NCBI GenBank assembly: GCA_965222425.1
Contig: CBDCTW010000024.1
Span: 303,109-367,108, forward strand
DNA length: 64,000 nucleotides
Reading direction: 5' to 3'
DNA from: CBDCNP01 sp965222425
GTDB lineage: Bacteria; Acidobacteriota; Vicinamibacteria; Marinacidobacterales; DATDRI01
Positions within the stretch are counted from its first letter, which is position 1; each line of letters begins with the position of its first letter. The notes below the pieces were generated by a model, which worked only from the letters and a program-made list of their open reading frames with translations, had not been told where the DNA came from and ran no database searches. Positions 27,755 to 37,730 of the stretch are shown here, piece by piece. Both the position numbers and the translations under genes were made by a program.

Positions 27755-28873
27755 GTGCCCCGAATGCACAAGAAGAGCAAATATCTCCATGGACCCGAGA
27801 TCAGCCCGCGACCCATCGACCCGAAATGGTCGGTGGCGCAGCTCGTCGACGATAGCTTCAACGCCTACAACGCCGGACGCCTTCGCGAGTCTTGCCAGCT
27901 TTTCGTCGACCGCATCCTCGAAGAGGATGTCACGGTAGGGCTCTCCGTCTCCGGGGCGCTCACCCCGGCCGGTCTCGGACAGAGCGCTCTCATTCCGCTC
28001 ATGGAGGCCGGTTTCGTCGATTGGATCATCTCTACCGGTGCCAATCTCTATCACGACACCCACTTCGCGCTCGGATACGATATGCATCGCGGCACACCGT
28101 TCGTCGACGACGTCAATGTCTTTGCCGACAAGGTCGTCCGCATCTACGACATCTTCTTCAAGTTCGAGGACCTCGTATCTCTGGACAAGTACTACCAGCG
28201 TCTAGTGTGCGGCAAGGAGTTCCAGAAGGAGATGTCGACCGCGGAGTTTCATTACCTTTGCGGGAAGTACGTCGGCGAACGGGAAAGGGCGCTGGGATTG
28301 GAGAACCGTTCTTTTCTCGCCGCCGCACATCGCTTGGGGGTTCCGATTTACACGTCCTCACCAGGGGACAGTGCCATCGGTATGAACGTTGCCTCCATGG
28401 CGCTCAATGACAACAAGCTCAAGCTCGACATCTGTGCCGACGTCAACGAAACGACCGCCATCGTGTTCGACGCCAAGTTCAACGGCCGCAAGGCAGCCGC
28501 GGTCATGCTCGGAGGCGGATCTCCGAAGAACTTCCTTCTCCAGACCGAACCGCAAATCCAAGAGATCCTCGGTTTCGACGAGAAGGGCTTCGACTATTTC
28601 ATGCAGTTCACCGACGCGCGTCCAGACACTGGAGGCCTTTCGGGCGCCACTCCCGGCGAGGCAGTCAGTTGGGGAAAGGTCGACCCCGACATGCTGCCGC
28701 ACGCCATCGTCACGTATGTCGATTCCACGATCGCCCTCCCGCTTCTTACTACCTACGCGCTGGAACGGCACAAACCGAGAAAGCTGAAGCGCCTCTACGA
28801 TCGCCGCATGGATATCCTCGACGCCCTAACCAAGGAATACCAGAAGCGGGTCCCCGAGATTCAGCCTCTTTAA
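27755..28873 (+). CDS. Deoxyhypusine synthase family protein
   Basis: This 372-residue protein is a bacterial member of the family that transfers an aminobutyl group from spermidine in eukaryotes and archaea. NAD-site segments TGANLYHDTHFALG and YTSSPGDSAIGMN are present. So is the active-site strand GEAVSWGKVDPD, whose Lys aligns with the catalytic lysine of human DHS, followed by VTYVDSTIALPLLTTYALER. Since bacteria lack eIF5A, the substrate is probably another amine acceptor, as in homospermidine-type reactions (inference). GTG 27755 or ATG 27764 could be the start; the ATG has better spacing to GGAAGGA. Confidence 0.88.
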   Translation: MPRMHKKSKYLHGPEISPRPIDPKWSVAQLVDDSFNAYNAGRLRESCQLFVDRILEEDVTVGLSVSGALTPAGLGQSALIPLMEAGFVDWIISTGANLYHDTHFALGYDMHRGTPFVDDVNVFADKVVRIYDIFFKFEDLVSLDKYYQRLVCGKEFQKEMSTAEFHYLCGKYVGERERALGLENRSFLAAAHRLGVPIYTSSPGDSAIGMNVASMALNDNKLKLDICADVNETTAIVFDAKFNGRKAAAVMLGGGSPKNFLLQTEPQIQEILGFDEKGFDYFMQFTDARPDTGGLSGATPGEAVSWGKVDPDMLPHAIVTYVDSTIALPLLTTYALERHKPRKLKRLYDRRMDILDALTKEYQKRVPEIQPL

Positions 28874-28931
28874 ATAGGCCCGGGAGCCCCGACTTGCCTT
28901 CCCCTGATGGGGAGGCTTACATTGTTGGGTA

Positions 28932-30503
28932 ATGTTCCCGCTTCCCTTCAAAGTCGGGGCGGTGCTACTCCTCGCCGCAGCGAGCAGCTCTGCCGTCTCT
29001 AACGAACAGGAACGTGCCCCCCGCATCGGGAACATCGAGATCATTTCCAGCAACGTTTTTCACGAGGCCGAAAACGACGATGGGTTCTGGGTCTACCGTT
29101 TCGCCAACAAATTTCACGTGCAGACCCGGAAAGACATCATTCTTCAAGAGTTGCTCTTCGTTTCGGGAGACACGCTCGACCCCAAGATCCTTGCCGAGAC
29201 CGAGCGCAATCTCAGGAGTCTCATTTTCATAAGAGACGCTAAGATCGAGACAACCCCCGGGGATAACGGCACCGTCGACATTCGAGTCCAGACGTTCGAT
29301 GCCTGGAGCACCGTCCCGGAGCTTTCGTTCGCGAAAGTTGGAAACGAGTTCATTTGGGGAGTGGGAGCCTCTGAAAGGAACCTCCTCGGCCGGGGCAAGC
29401 AACTCGAGTTTACATTCCGTCGGGGGCTGCAGCGAGATAGCACGAACCTGTTCTATCGAGATCCGCGTGTGGGTGGATCGCGGGTGGCGGCGACGATAGG
29501 ATACTCCGATCTCTCCGACGGTGGACGAGGCCAATTGTCGCTCCTGAAGCCTTTCCACTCCCTTCAAACGAAATGGGCCTTCAGCTTTCGCCTGCTGGGC
29601 TTCGATCAGCTCGCTCCTCTTTACTTCAATGGCGAACGGGTGATCGACCTGCGACACGTTGGACGGTTCGGGGAAATCGATGTAGCTCGGGCTGTGCGGC
29701 GGACGAGCACGAGCGCGGTGAGGCTCCACCTCGGCTATCGGAAACAAGAGGACCAAGTCGAAGGCGTGTTCCGAGACTTTGGGGTCTTACAAATAGGCAT
29801 CAGCACCGAGCAACACCGCTTCTTGAAGCTTACGCACGTGAATCGGTTCGAGGTCGCCGAGGACTTCAACCTCGGCAACCAAGCGGCGGCATTCTTCGGT
29901 GCCTCGACACCGGCGCTCGGAGGAGAGCCCGGAACCACGTACTTTTTCTTCCTCTCGGAGCAAATCGGTGCCGACCTCGGTATCGAGCATTTCATTCGTG
30001 GTCGTGCCACTTGGCGAGCCCGACATCGCCGGGGAGAATGGGAGAACACTCTAGCGGTGTTCCGTTTGGACTATGTGAACAAAATGGCCCCCCGCCGAAC
30101 GTTTCTCGCGCTGGCGCGATTGCTCTACGGAAGCAATCTCAATCCGGAAGTCCAACTGACACTGGGCGCGCAAAACGGGCTGCGCGGTTATCCAGTCTTT
30201 CAGTTCGCGGGCGATCGTTCGCTTCTTTTCAGCGCTGAGCAACGCTTCTTCATCGCGGATGACGTCTTTCGCCTCGCGTCGTTCGCCCTCGGCGTATTCG
30301 CCGATGTCGGCTACGCTTGGCCGCAACCGGTCAAGATATCGCTCGGCGATCTCAAGGCGGACGTGGGTGTCGCTTTGCTCATCGGGAGAAACCGTTTGTC
30401 CGCGACGCGGCCCGGCGTCCGCTTCGATCTGGCCTACGCCCTCCATCCTGTTGCCGGCAGGAGCCGTTGGCTTTTCTCGGTTGGATCTAAAATCGGCCTC
30501 TGA
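28932..30503 (+). CDS. Omp85/BamA-TamA-like outer-membrane protein
   Basis: A signal peptide (VGAVLLLAAASSSAVS) precedes what looks like a POTRA-type segment (RKDIILQELLFVSGDTLDPK, LAETERNLRSLIFIRDAKIE). A 16-strand-type barrel follows, with alternating aromatic strands. The Omp85 signature appears as QNGLRGYPVFQF near residue 415. With 523 residues and a short periplasmic part it is smaller than BamA, closer to TamA or surface-antigen D15 homologues. Probable role is outer-membrane protein insertion or lipid/protein translocation; the substrate is unknown. It follows the DHS-like gene by 58 bases, perhaps co-transcribed. Confidence 0.82.
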   Translation: MFPLPFKVGAVLLLAAASSSAVSNEQERAPRIGNIEIISSNVFHEAENDDGFWVYRFANKFHVQTRKDIILQELLFVSGDTLDPKILAETERNLRSLIFIRDAKIETTPGDNGTVDIRVQTFDAWSTVPELSFAKVGNEFIWGVGASERNLLGRGKQLEFTFRRGLQRDSTNLFYRDPRVGGSRVAATIGYSDLSDGGRGQLSLLKPFHSLQTKWAFSFRLLGFDQLAPLYFNGERVIDLRHVGRFGEIDVARAVRRTSTSAVRLHLGYRKQEDQVEGVFRDFGVLQIGISTEQHRFLKLTHVNRFEVAEDFNLGNQAAAFFGASTPALGGEPGTTYFFFLSEQIGADLGIEHFIRGRATWRARHRRGEWENTLAVFRLDYVNKMAPRRTFLALARLLYGSNLNPEVQLTLGAQNGLRGYPVFQFAGDRSLLFSAEQRFFIADDVFRLASFALGVFADVGYAWPQPVKISLGDLKADVGVALLIGRNRLSATRPGVRFDLAYALHPVAGRSRWLFSVGSKIGL

Positions 30504-30628
30504 AGATGGCGCTTCCTTCCCTTAATCCCTCTCCCTCTTTGCGGTAGACTACGGCCGTTAAAATACGCTGTGCCAAAGAAAGAAGTGGCCAGACGGCGGG
30601 TGAGGGCGTTAGAGAAGTTGGAACGACA

Positions 30629-31234
30629 CTAGTTTTTTTCCAGCACCACCAGAAACTGACGGTCCACGAGGTGCTCCTCACCTACCATATCGAGGCCCGC
30701 GTCCGTCGCAAGTCGTTTGACTTCGGACGACGGGAGGAACGCATCAAGCCCATCGCCCCGAATACCGATCACGCCCATACGCCCGCTCTGGTTCAGTCGT
30801 TTACTGCACTCGACAAGGGTGCGTTCCAATTCTTCCGGGTCTTGTTTCGCCATCGTGATGTGAGCGGAAAGTACGGCATCCAAGCCGGTAGGCGGCTCGG
30901 CCAAGATTTCTATTGAGGGTATCTCACGAGCGATGTCTTTCGAGACACGACCCGGAGGTACGATGGCGAAGACATGACCGTCGCTCCCGACGCGATGGAG
31001 CAGCTGTTCGAGAAAATAAGTATCGGACGGCATCCACTCCGCCGCGCGCATACCGGGCGCGACGCCGATGGCGTCTAGAACCGCCTCCGGCTTCTGCCAA
31101 CGATCTCTTCTCTCCTTGGCTCCTTGTTGGTAAAGGTAGAGCCCAACCAGAGTCACTACCGCCAAGATGACGGGCAGGAAGGCCAACGCCATGTAATGGC
31201 GCGGCGGGGCGCCTGACCACTTTGATTCATGCAC
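30629..31234 (-). CDS. Membrane-anchored, degenerate methyltransferase-like protein
   Basis: One N-terminal transmembrane span (LAFLPVILAVVTLVGLYLY) is followed by a Rossmann-type methyltransferase layout starting WQKPEAVLDAIGVAPGMRAA. Related SAM methyltransferases have a Gly-rich motif I after this point (typically DVGAGTG), but here it reads EWMPSDTYFLEQLL, so the SAM loop is lost. Later strands are recognisable (GHVFAIVPP, GRMGVIGIRGDGLDAFLP, LVDRQFLVVLEKN). It may be a non-catalytic derivative. It lies 27 bases downstream of the amidohydrolase stop-to-start region but in the opposite order, so co-transcription is with the gene upstream on the reverse strand. Confidence 0.6.
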   Translation of the reverse strand: MHESKWSGAPPRHYMALAFLPVILAVVTLVGLYLYQQGAKERRDRWQKPEAVLDAIGVAPGMRAAEWMPSDTYFLEQLLHRVGSDGHVFAIVPPGRVSKDIAREIPSIEILAEPPTGLDAVLSAHITMAKQDPEELERTLVECSKRLNQSGRMGVIGIRGDGLDAFLPSSEVKRLATDAGLDMVGEEHLVDRQFLVVLEKN

Positions 31235-31261
31235 TCTCGTATTTTGCCCTCGCTTCGGGGG

Positions 31262-32992
31262 TCAGTTCGCGTCGGTGCTGTCGTTGATGCTGGTGACGTA
31301 AACCACTTCGCCGCCCACCACCGTATAGAGCACTTCGGTATCCAAAATCTCGCGGGGCAGGATAGTCAGAATATCCTTGGACAAGACGGTGATGTCCGCG
31401 AGTTTGCCAACCTCCAAGGAGCCCTTATCTTGATCTTGGAAAGCGGCATAGGCCGCATCGAGCGTGTAGGACCGGAGCGCCTGTTCGCGGCTCATCCTTT
31501 GGCCAGGAAGCCAACCTTCCTCGGGTTGCCCATGCTTATCCTGGCGAGTAAAGGACGCATAGAGGGACTCTAGTGCCGAAATATTCTCAACCGGAGCGTC
31601 GGTGCCGTTGGCGATCTTGGCTCTCGAAAGGAGAAGCTTCTGCCACACGTAGGCACCTTCCGCAGTCCGCTCCTCGCCGATTCGATCGGTCGCCCACGGC
31701 ATGTCTGAGGTGGCATGAACGCCTTGCATCGAAGCAATGACGCCTAGTTGTGCGAAACGGGGGATCTCGATCTCATCCAGGATCTGCGCATGTTCGATTC
31801 GAAACCTCGGATCGTTGGCGGTCGCGTTGTCGTCGAAGGCTCTTTCGAACGCATTCAGCACTTCGCGGTTTGCCCGATCACCGATGGCGTGTACATTGAG
31901 CTGGTAGCCCGCACTGAGCGCCCGATCTGCAATGTTGTAGACGTCCTCTTCGTTCAGAAGGGTGAGACCCCTCCAATCGGGACGATCGGAATAGGGTTCG
32001 AGAAGCGCCGCACCTCGTGAGCCGAGCGCACCGTCGGCGATGAGCTTCACGGAACGGATCGTGAGCCACGGCGAGATTTCCGGCTTATGAGAGAAGAACT
32101 GCTTCAGAAGATCTGGATCGCTGCCATCCAACATGACGTAGAGACGCAGTTTGAGATCACCTCGGGTCAGAGCATCGCGGTATAGCTCGATGTCGCGCGC
32201 GCCCACGCCTGCGTCGTGAACGCTGGTGATGCCCGCTCGTAAGGCTGCGGTCTGCGCCCGCTGGAACGCCTTGCGGCGATCTTCGTCACTCGGATCCGGG
32301 ATGCTATTGGTGATCAGATCCGTGGCGAGATCGATGAAGACGCCAGTCGGGTTCCCTTCCTCGTCACGAATGATCTCGCCCCCCTCGGGATCGGGCGTTT
32401 CCCGACCGACGCCGGCCAGCTCCATCGCCTTGGAATTGGCCCAGCCCACGTGCATATCGATGCGCGTCAGGTAGACCGGCCGCTCTGGAACCACTCGGTC
32501 GAGGACAGCGGCGGCAGGAAATTCTTTTTCTCGCCAGTCGTTTTGATCCCAACCGTGCCCTCGGATCCAAACGACTTCATCATCTTCGTCTTCTTCGTCT
32601 CCCCCGTCTTTTTTGTTTTTTTTTACGGGGGCGGCGGCGACGTCCTTCAACTTGCGTGCGATCTCGCTCGAGCTTCGAGTGCCTACGAGATCCAATCGCA
32701 GCTGGGCGAATCCGAGACCCATGAAGTGCGCGTGGGAATCAATGAACCCCGGGACGGCCAGCGCGCCGTTGAGATCGAGGACCCTTGTTTCCTGCCCCAC
32801 CAAGCCGTTTATCTCGGCGGTCGTGCCTATCGTGGTGATACGCCCACCGGTCACGGCAAGCGCCTCCGCGACCGGACGTTCCGCGGACAGGGTGACGATC
32901 TTCCCGCCGCGGAGCACGAGATCTGCTTTCGGTCCAGACGGAAGGCAGGCAGCAGCCAATACTAGAGAGGTATAGCATAGAAGCGCGCGCAT
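31262..32992 (-). CDS. Amidohydrolase, YtcJ-like, lipoprotein
   Basis: A lipobox (LVLAAACLP) suggests an outer- or inner-membrane-anchored periplasmic enzyme. Amidohydrolase family 3 features follow: LRGGKIVTLSAERPVAEALA, the metal site GFIDSHAHFMGLGFAQL, IADGALGSRGAALLEPYSD, NVHAIGDRANREVLNAFERA, RIEHAQILDEIEIPRFAQLG, and NGTDAPVENISALESLYASF. A Lys/Asp/Glu-rich insertion (KKNKKDGGDEEDEDDEV, around residue 130) is not usual. Substrate is unknown. Length of 576 residues is normal for YtcJ-like proteins. Confidence 0.88.
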   Translation of the reverse strand: MRALLCYTSLVLAAACLPSGPKADLVLRGGKIVTLSAERPVAEALAVTGGRITTIGTTAEINGLVGQETRVLDLNGALAVPGFIDSHAHFMGLGFAQLRLDLVGTRSSSEIARKLKDVAAAPVKKNKKDGGDEEDEDDEVVWIRGHGWDQNDWREKEFPAAAVLDRVVPERPVYLTRIDMHVGWANSKAMELAGVGRETPDPEGGEIIRDEEGNPTGVFIDLATDLITNSIPDPSDEDRRKAFQRAQTAALRAGITSVHDAGVGARDIELYRDALTRGDLKLRLYVMLDGSDPDLLKQFFSHKPEISPWLTIRSVKLIADGALGSRGAALLEPYSDRPDWRGLTLLNEEDVYNIADRALSAGYQLNVHAIGDRANREVLNAFERAFDDNATANDPRFRIEHAQILDEIEIPRFAQLGVIASMQGVHATSDMPWATDRIGEERTAEGAYVWQKLLLSRAKIANGTDAPVENISALESLYASFTRQDKHGQPEEGWLPGQRMSREQALRSYTLDAAYAAFQDQDKGSLEVGKLADITVLSKDILTILPREILDTEVLYTVVGGEVVYVTSINDSTDAN

Positions 32993-33034
32993 TCTCTTCT
33001 CTTGAGAGTCCTCCTCGACCGTCGCCTATGCCGC

Positions 33035-34156
33035 CTATGAATGAGCGGTCAAGACCTCCCCTAGTGCGTCGAGAAATCGTCGATCGTCCTCGGGTAACCC
33101 GACCGAGACACGCAAGAATGTGGGTTTGTCCCAGGACTTGCCATCGGTGACGTAGACATTTTTCTCGAGCAATGCTTTCTTCACCGGAGCTGCCTTCCGT
33201 CCAAGATCCACCATCACGAAAGGCGCCACGTGAGGATAGCTCTCGAGGCCGAGCGCCTTGGTGCCCGCCCGGATCAAATGGACCCCTTCGGTGATCGTCC
33301 GGACGTAGCGGCCGAGATGCTCCTGATCCTGTAAGGCTGCGGGTACCGCCGCAGCGGCTGCCGCATTGATGCTGAGATCCAGCATCCAGTACGTCTGGAG
33401 CTTCTTGATACGTGCTTCGGGAGCGACGGCGTATCCTACCCGCAATCCCGCGAGCCCATAAGCCTTCGAGAAGGTTCTCAGGGCGATGACCGGGGCGCCG
33501 TCTCGAACCAGATCGATCCCGGTCTTTCCCGGTGGGAGAAACACGTTGTAGGCCTCGTCGACGACGAGGACGGCCTTCTTAGGAAGCGCCGAACCGGTGG
33601 GATTATTTGGATTCGCAATGTAAACGAAGCGCGTCTCGTCGTTGTAGGCCTTCTTCAGCGCGTCGCCATCCATCGCACCTTGGGGCGCGAGAGGAACCTT
33701 GACCACCTTCGCACCCATCGATTTCGCCACCTTGGCCGACCAACCGTAGGCGGGATCGTGGAGAAGCATGCTTCCACCGTCTCCCAGAAGCGTCCATGGC
33801 AGAATATTGAGGAACTCTGTGGAACCACAACCGATCAACACTTCCTTCGGGGACATATGGTGGTGCTCCGCGATCACATCGGTGAGCGGCGCGATGTTGT
33901 TGTAGCGATTGGATCCGTAGAAGTCGTGCTTCACCACCGCATCGATCGCCTTTCGGGAAGGACCGATTGGGTTCTCGTTGAAATTCAAGCGCACTGGCCC
34001 CCTGGGGATAACAACCGCAACTCGCAAGCCTAACGCCGATTCCGCTTCGCTGCAAGGTTCTCCGCGCGCGGGACCCTTGCTTCTGATTAAGGTTGACTCC
34101 CCCGACCGCAACCGGATACCATGCCCTGGGGCGAGCAAACTCAAATCCTTTTTCAC
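33035..34156 (-). CDS. Histidinol-phosphate-aminotransferase-like PLP enzyme
   Basis: This is a fold-type I aminotransferase of the HisC group. The core starts VRLNFNENPIGPSRKAIDAV. Further motifs are GCGSTEFLNI, YIANPNNPTGSALP, VLVVDEAYNVF and the PLP lysine in LRTFSKAYGLAGLRVGY, with FLRVSVGLPEDDRRFL at the end. About 50 N-terminal residues before the core are not typical, so the true start is uncertain. Between PTGSALPKK and AVLVVDEAY the usual helix of about 15-20 residues is missing, which may affect function. No his operon genes are nearby; the amino-acid substrate cannot be set. Confidence 0.78.
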   Translation of the reverse strand: MKKDLSLLAPGHGIRLRSGESTLIRSKGPARGEPCSEAESALGLRVAVVIPRGPVRLNFNENPIGPSRKAIDAVVKHDFYGSNRYNNIAPLTDVIAEHHHMSPKEVLIGCGSTEFLNILPWTLLGDGGSMLLHDPAYGWSAKVAKSMGAKVVKVPLAPQGAMDGDALKKAYNDETRFVYIANPNNPTGSALPKKAVLVVDEAYNVFLPPGKTGIDLVRDGAPVIALRTFSKAYGLAGLRVGYAVAPEARIKKLQTYWMLDLSINAAAAAAVPAALQDQEHLGRYVRTITEGVHLIRAGTKALGLESYPHVAPFVMVDLGRKAAPVKKALLEKNVYVTDGKSWDKPTFLRVSVGLPEDDRRFLDALGEVLTAHS

Positions 34157-34203
34157 CTTGGCTCTGATAACGAATCGGCAAGTGTGGCCCGCGGAGGGAA
34201 CGA

Positions 34204-34482
34204 ATGGCTGGAAGGGGTAAGGACAAGACGGCGGCTGGTATTTTGGGAATCTTGCTGGGCGGATTATGAGTCCACCAGTTCTACCTCGGCTCGATGGGCA
34301 CAGGACTCATCTTGATTGCCGCAACCGTGGTTACTTGCGGAATCGGTGGCGCGGTCCTCGGGCTGATCGATGGCATCATCCTTTTGACGATGAGCGAGGA
34401 TGACTTCAACAAACGCTACAACGACCGCACACCAGAGTCTGTCGAGTTCGTGTTCATGAAGCCGAAAGAGGCGTCTGGCTAG
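34204..34482 (+). pseudogene. TM2-domain protein with an in-frame stop
   Basis: The frame reads MAGRGKDKTAAGILGILLGG, Leu, then TGA at 34267-34269, then VHQFYLGSMGTGLILIAAT, LGLIDGIILLTMSEDDFNKR. This is the TM2 pattern (LLGGLGxHxFYLG ... DxIILLT). Homologues have Gly at the TGA site, so GGA to TGA is the simplest explanation. A second transmembrane span is intact. Translation restarting at the ATG 34294 would lack the first span. Confidence 0.7.
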
Positions 34483-34534
34483 CTCGATAGCGGCAACCTC
34501 TTGAGTGACGCCAAGCACGGTTAGCGCGTGTCGT

Positions 34535-36733
34535 CTATTGGGAAGAACGTGCCCCCGATTGGGGCGACGGCTTGGCGTACCAGTCGGCGACGACGCGCTC
34601 GGCCGGCTTGCCGCGCGGCGTCCAAACGTCACCTCTCGGACCGGCGTTCGTGGGGTCGGAAAACCATTTCCACCAATAGAAACCGTAGAACCATGTTCGG
34701 GACCAATAGGTCTCGAACGTAATCCGGTGGAGAAGTGCCTGTCGTTCCAGATCGGGTTTACTGCCTTCGTAATTGCCCGTTCTCGCCGCGCGAACGGAAG
34801 GAAAGCCGACTTCGGTAAAGATCACCGGCTTGCCGACGCGGAGCGCAACGGCTTCTATGCGGTCCGCTACTCTCGCTGCCGCAGCGCGTAGATTCATTTC
34901 GTCGGTCTCTGGACTCTTCGTTAGCGGGTAGTAGTTATCGAGTCCGACGATATCGACCGCATCCCAAAAAGTGAGCTTCTCGAATTCCTCGTACCAATTC
35001 GCGGCGTAGGTGAGAGGACCATGATAGACGCGCCTCACTTTCGCGATGAGCTCGCGGAACTTCTCCGGCCGCTTGAGCGCCGCGTGAGTAATCTCAGTGC
35101 CCACGCAAAAGAGATCCACCCGCAACTCTTCCGCCAGGAGCGCGTACGATAAGATCCAGCTTTCGTAGCTTTCGAACCAAAGCATCCCATTCCTGGTTGG
35201 TCTCGAAATCGATATCGCTCGGCCAGTCCTGGTAGCTGAGCCAAATCTGCGGTTTTAGCATGACCCGGAGTCCCAACCGCCTCGCGTCCGCGGTGGCCAC
35301 CCGGATCGACTCGTCGCTCTCCGTACTGATCGAGCTTCCGGCGCGACGGATCTCCGTTCGGTGATCCGGTGAAGAGAAGCCGTACGGCACGAGCGCTACG
35401 GCGTTGGCCGTCAGGTTTCGCAATCCCTCGAAGGATTCCAACGAGCGGGTAGTCGGATACCCACTGTCGCGACTGTTCGTATAGGCGTAGTTGAAACCCT
35501 TGTGAAAGGCTTTGGCGCTGGAATAAGAGGCACGCGAGAGCTCTGCTTCTTCTGCGAAACCCTCAGCGCAACGCGTGGCATCTCGTTCCAGCAGCCGTCG
35601 CCATGCCTGTTTTTGTTTCTCTAGCCGGTGTTCGCCAGCCCCAATGTAGTACTGACGGAATTCCTCGCTCGTCATATGTGTTTGCAGAAAAGAGACCCAG
35701 CTCCCCGCGTAGGCTCGATAGACCGCCTCGGGAAAGCCCAACGACTGACGATTATACGTCGCCGCGAGCCGCCGAGCTCGGGAGGAAAACCGAGGTAGGC
35801 GAATCGAACTGCCTCCTTCTCGAAAGGCAGGCCAGCCAACATCCGCGAGTACCCGGCCCGCACATACCGCTCGACCGGACCTCCTCTCAAACGGTCCAGG
35901 AGCAAACCCACTTCTTCGGCACCGTCCAGGCCATCAGTTTCGGCGAAGTAGATCATGTGGACCGTTGTCGTGTTCGAGTGGACATGGGACCGAGCCACCG
36001 AATCGACCAACCGGCCCTTGGTCTCGTGGCTCGGATAGAGATAGAAACGGATCGAGACCTCCGACAGATCGCCCAATTCCTGCGCCACCCTGTCGATCCA
36101 TTCCTTGAGTGTGTTCAGGATCGCCTGGTGCTTCGACTCCGCGAAGCTCGCTTCGGGATAGTAGAGCTCCAGGCGCTCGGTAGCGGTCCGCCGAAGTTTC
36201 TTTGACCACGCTTCGTGCTCCGCCAAAATGTCGACGTCGGAGGCCCAATCGATGCGGCCCTCGAGAATCGAATAGTCCAGCCGCCCGAACCAAAAGCCTC
36301 GCCGTGATAAAGGCGATTCGTGGGATGCTCCAGCAACGAGAACCACTAGACGCTCCGGGTTCCACGGTGAAAGGGTCAGAAGTCGAAGAACGTGCTCGGT
36401 CTTTTCGTAGGATCGTCCACCAAAAGAGAAGCCTTGCTTCGAAAAACGAACCGGTGTTTCCTCAACGATCTCACGGACCCATCGGTTTGCATCGGGACGA
36501 CCTATTAAGATGATGGCCGTTTCTCTGCGATCGGACGAAGTAAGGTCGCGGTCCGCCATCACTTTGGCTGGACGGCCCCAAGACTGATAACGCACGGCGA
36601 ACCGCTCGGCTTCGGCGCGATGGTGGTCTATCCACTCCGTGGCGGCCGTCCCGTAAACGATGAGAAGGGGTGCACCCTCGCGAAGAGAACCGTCACGGCC
36701 AGGAACGAGGACCAGGCTCGGGTCACAAAGTTA
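34535..36733 (-). pseudogene. Glycoside-hydrolase-like TIM-barrel protein (GH113-like), truncated and frameshifted
   Basis: Three frames together give one long protein. The N-terminal third begins in-frame near GAPLLIVYGTAATEW without any start codon (a stop lies at about 36735), so the 5' end is lost. It continues ETAIILIGRPDANRWVREIV. Shifts near 35760 and 35165 connect FNYAYTNSRDSGYP, VMLKPQIWLSYQDWP, DLFCVGTEITHAALKRPEKF and PVIFTEVGFPS, the last two carrying the probable acid/base and nucleophile Glu. The end is HTGP-free and tapers in WYAKPSPQSGARSSQ. It is most likely inactive unless both shifts are sequence errors. Confidence 0.65.
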
Positions 36734-36838
36734 CTATAGCCCACCGCTCGGTTTTCCCTCTCCCCCTTGGGGGGACCGCGGGCGTCAAGAAAAGCCGTGC
36801 ATTTATCAATGGGGGACAGACGCCGGGGGAGGGGGTAG

Positions 36839-37627
36839 CTACTGAGGCCTAGGAATCAAGTGATGCCCGAAGATCAAGCTTAGGATCAGGATGGCGCAGA
36901 GCACGAAGTGCGGAGCGTTCAAACGCGGATACATCCACAACCAAAAGCGACCCTTGGGCTCGCGGTCGTTCATGCGCAGCCGGGCATAGAAGATCCTCTG
37001 GATCGCAATGAGGTTCGTGAAGATCGCGAGAATCCAGAGCGTAATGTGAAGATTGAAGGCGAGCGCACCAATAATGATGGTGACCGTCCGCTCCGCCCGT
37101 TCCATGAAACCAACTTTGCAATTGTCGATGACGGTCTCCGCCCGGGCACGCACATAAGGTGTCGTCGCCACTCCCACAACCGCCAAAGACCAAAGCGTGA
37201 AGTAGAGAAGACGATGCGTGTGGATGTGTCGGTTGGTGTAAACCAGAATCGCAAACAGCATGATGAGATCCGTGTAGCGATCGACCACCGAATCTAGGAA
37301 GCCTCCGAAGAGTGTGCTTCCTCTCGAGATGCGCGCCACCGCGCCATCGAGCAGATCGAAGGCGCCGGCGGCAATCAGAACCAGGCCAGCCAGTCTTTGG
37401 TTTCCCTCGAAAACTGGGATAAAGGCCAAAGAGACCACCACCGGCCCCGCCAAGGTCACCGCGTTGGCGGGGATACCGACGCGGATGATGCCGCGAGCGA
37501 TGGCGTCCCTGGCCCAGCCGAAGGCGCCCGCCACGGCCCTCGAAAGGGCAACCGCGATCGCCCGGAGAAAGGGAATGAGCCCGGGCGGCGGCGGATGTGG
37601 CTGATCTAGAGTGACTTTGGCTTCCAT
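36839..37627 (-). CDS. CDP-alcohol phosphatidyltransferase
   Basis: This integral membrane enzyme joins a CDP-activated lipid to an alcohol. The full signature D-x2-DG-x2-AR-x8-G-x3-D-x3-D is visible in DLLDGAVARISRGSTLFGGF followed by LDSVVDRYTD. About six hydrophobic spans follow. AAGGAG lies six bases before ATG 37627. Whether the acceptor is glycerol phosphate, inositol phosphate or another polyol cannot be read. It is divergent from a lipid-kinase homologue, with about 100 bases between, and both could feed phospholipid synthesis. Confidence 0.9.
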   Translation of the reverse strand: MEAKVTLDQPHPPPPGLIPFLRAIAVALSRAVAGAFGWARDAIARGIIRVGIPANAVTLAGPVVVSLAFIPVFEGNQRLAGLVLIAAGAFDLLDGAVARISRGSTLFGGFLDSVVDRYTDLIMLFAILVYTNRHIHTHRLLYFTLWSLAVVGVATTPYVRARAETVIDNCKVGFMERAERTVTIIIGALAFNLHITLWILAIFTNLIAIQRIFYARLRMNDREPKGRFWLWMYPRLNAPHFVLCAILILSLIFGHHLIPRPQ

Positions 37628-37730
37628 GGGGACTCCTTCCTAGCTGGCTAGGGGAGGAAAATGTATCACACTTTCGCGCCACGGCCCCCTGGCCATCCTC
37701 TCCACTGAGTCCACCCGGCCGTTTGGCCGC

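Noticed and set aside
27595..28087. Upstream extension of the AIM24-type gene to give a 500-residue protein
   Set aside because: The extension overlaps the DHS-like gene antisense and lacks coding character; the ATG at 27595 has a good ribosome binding site and starts directly at the GYF_2 domain.
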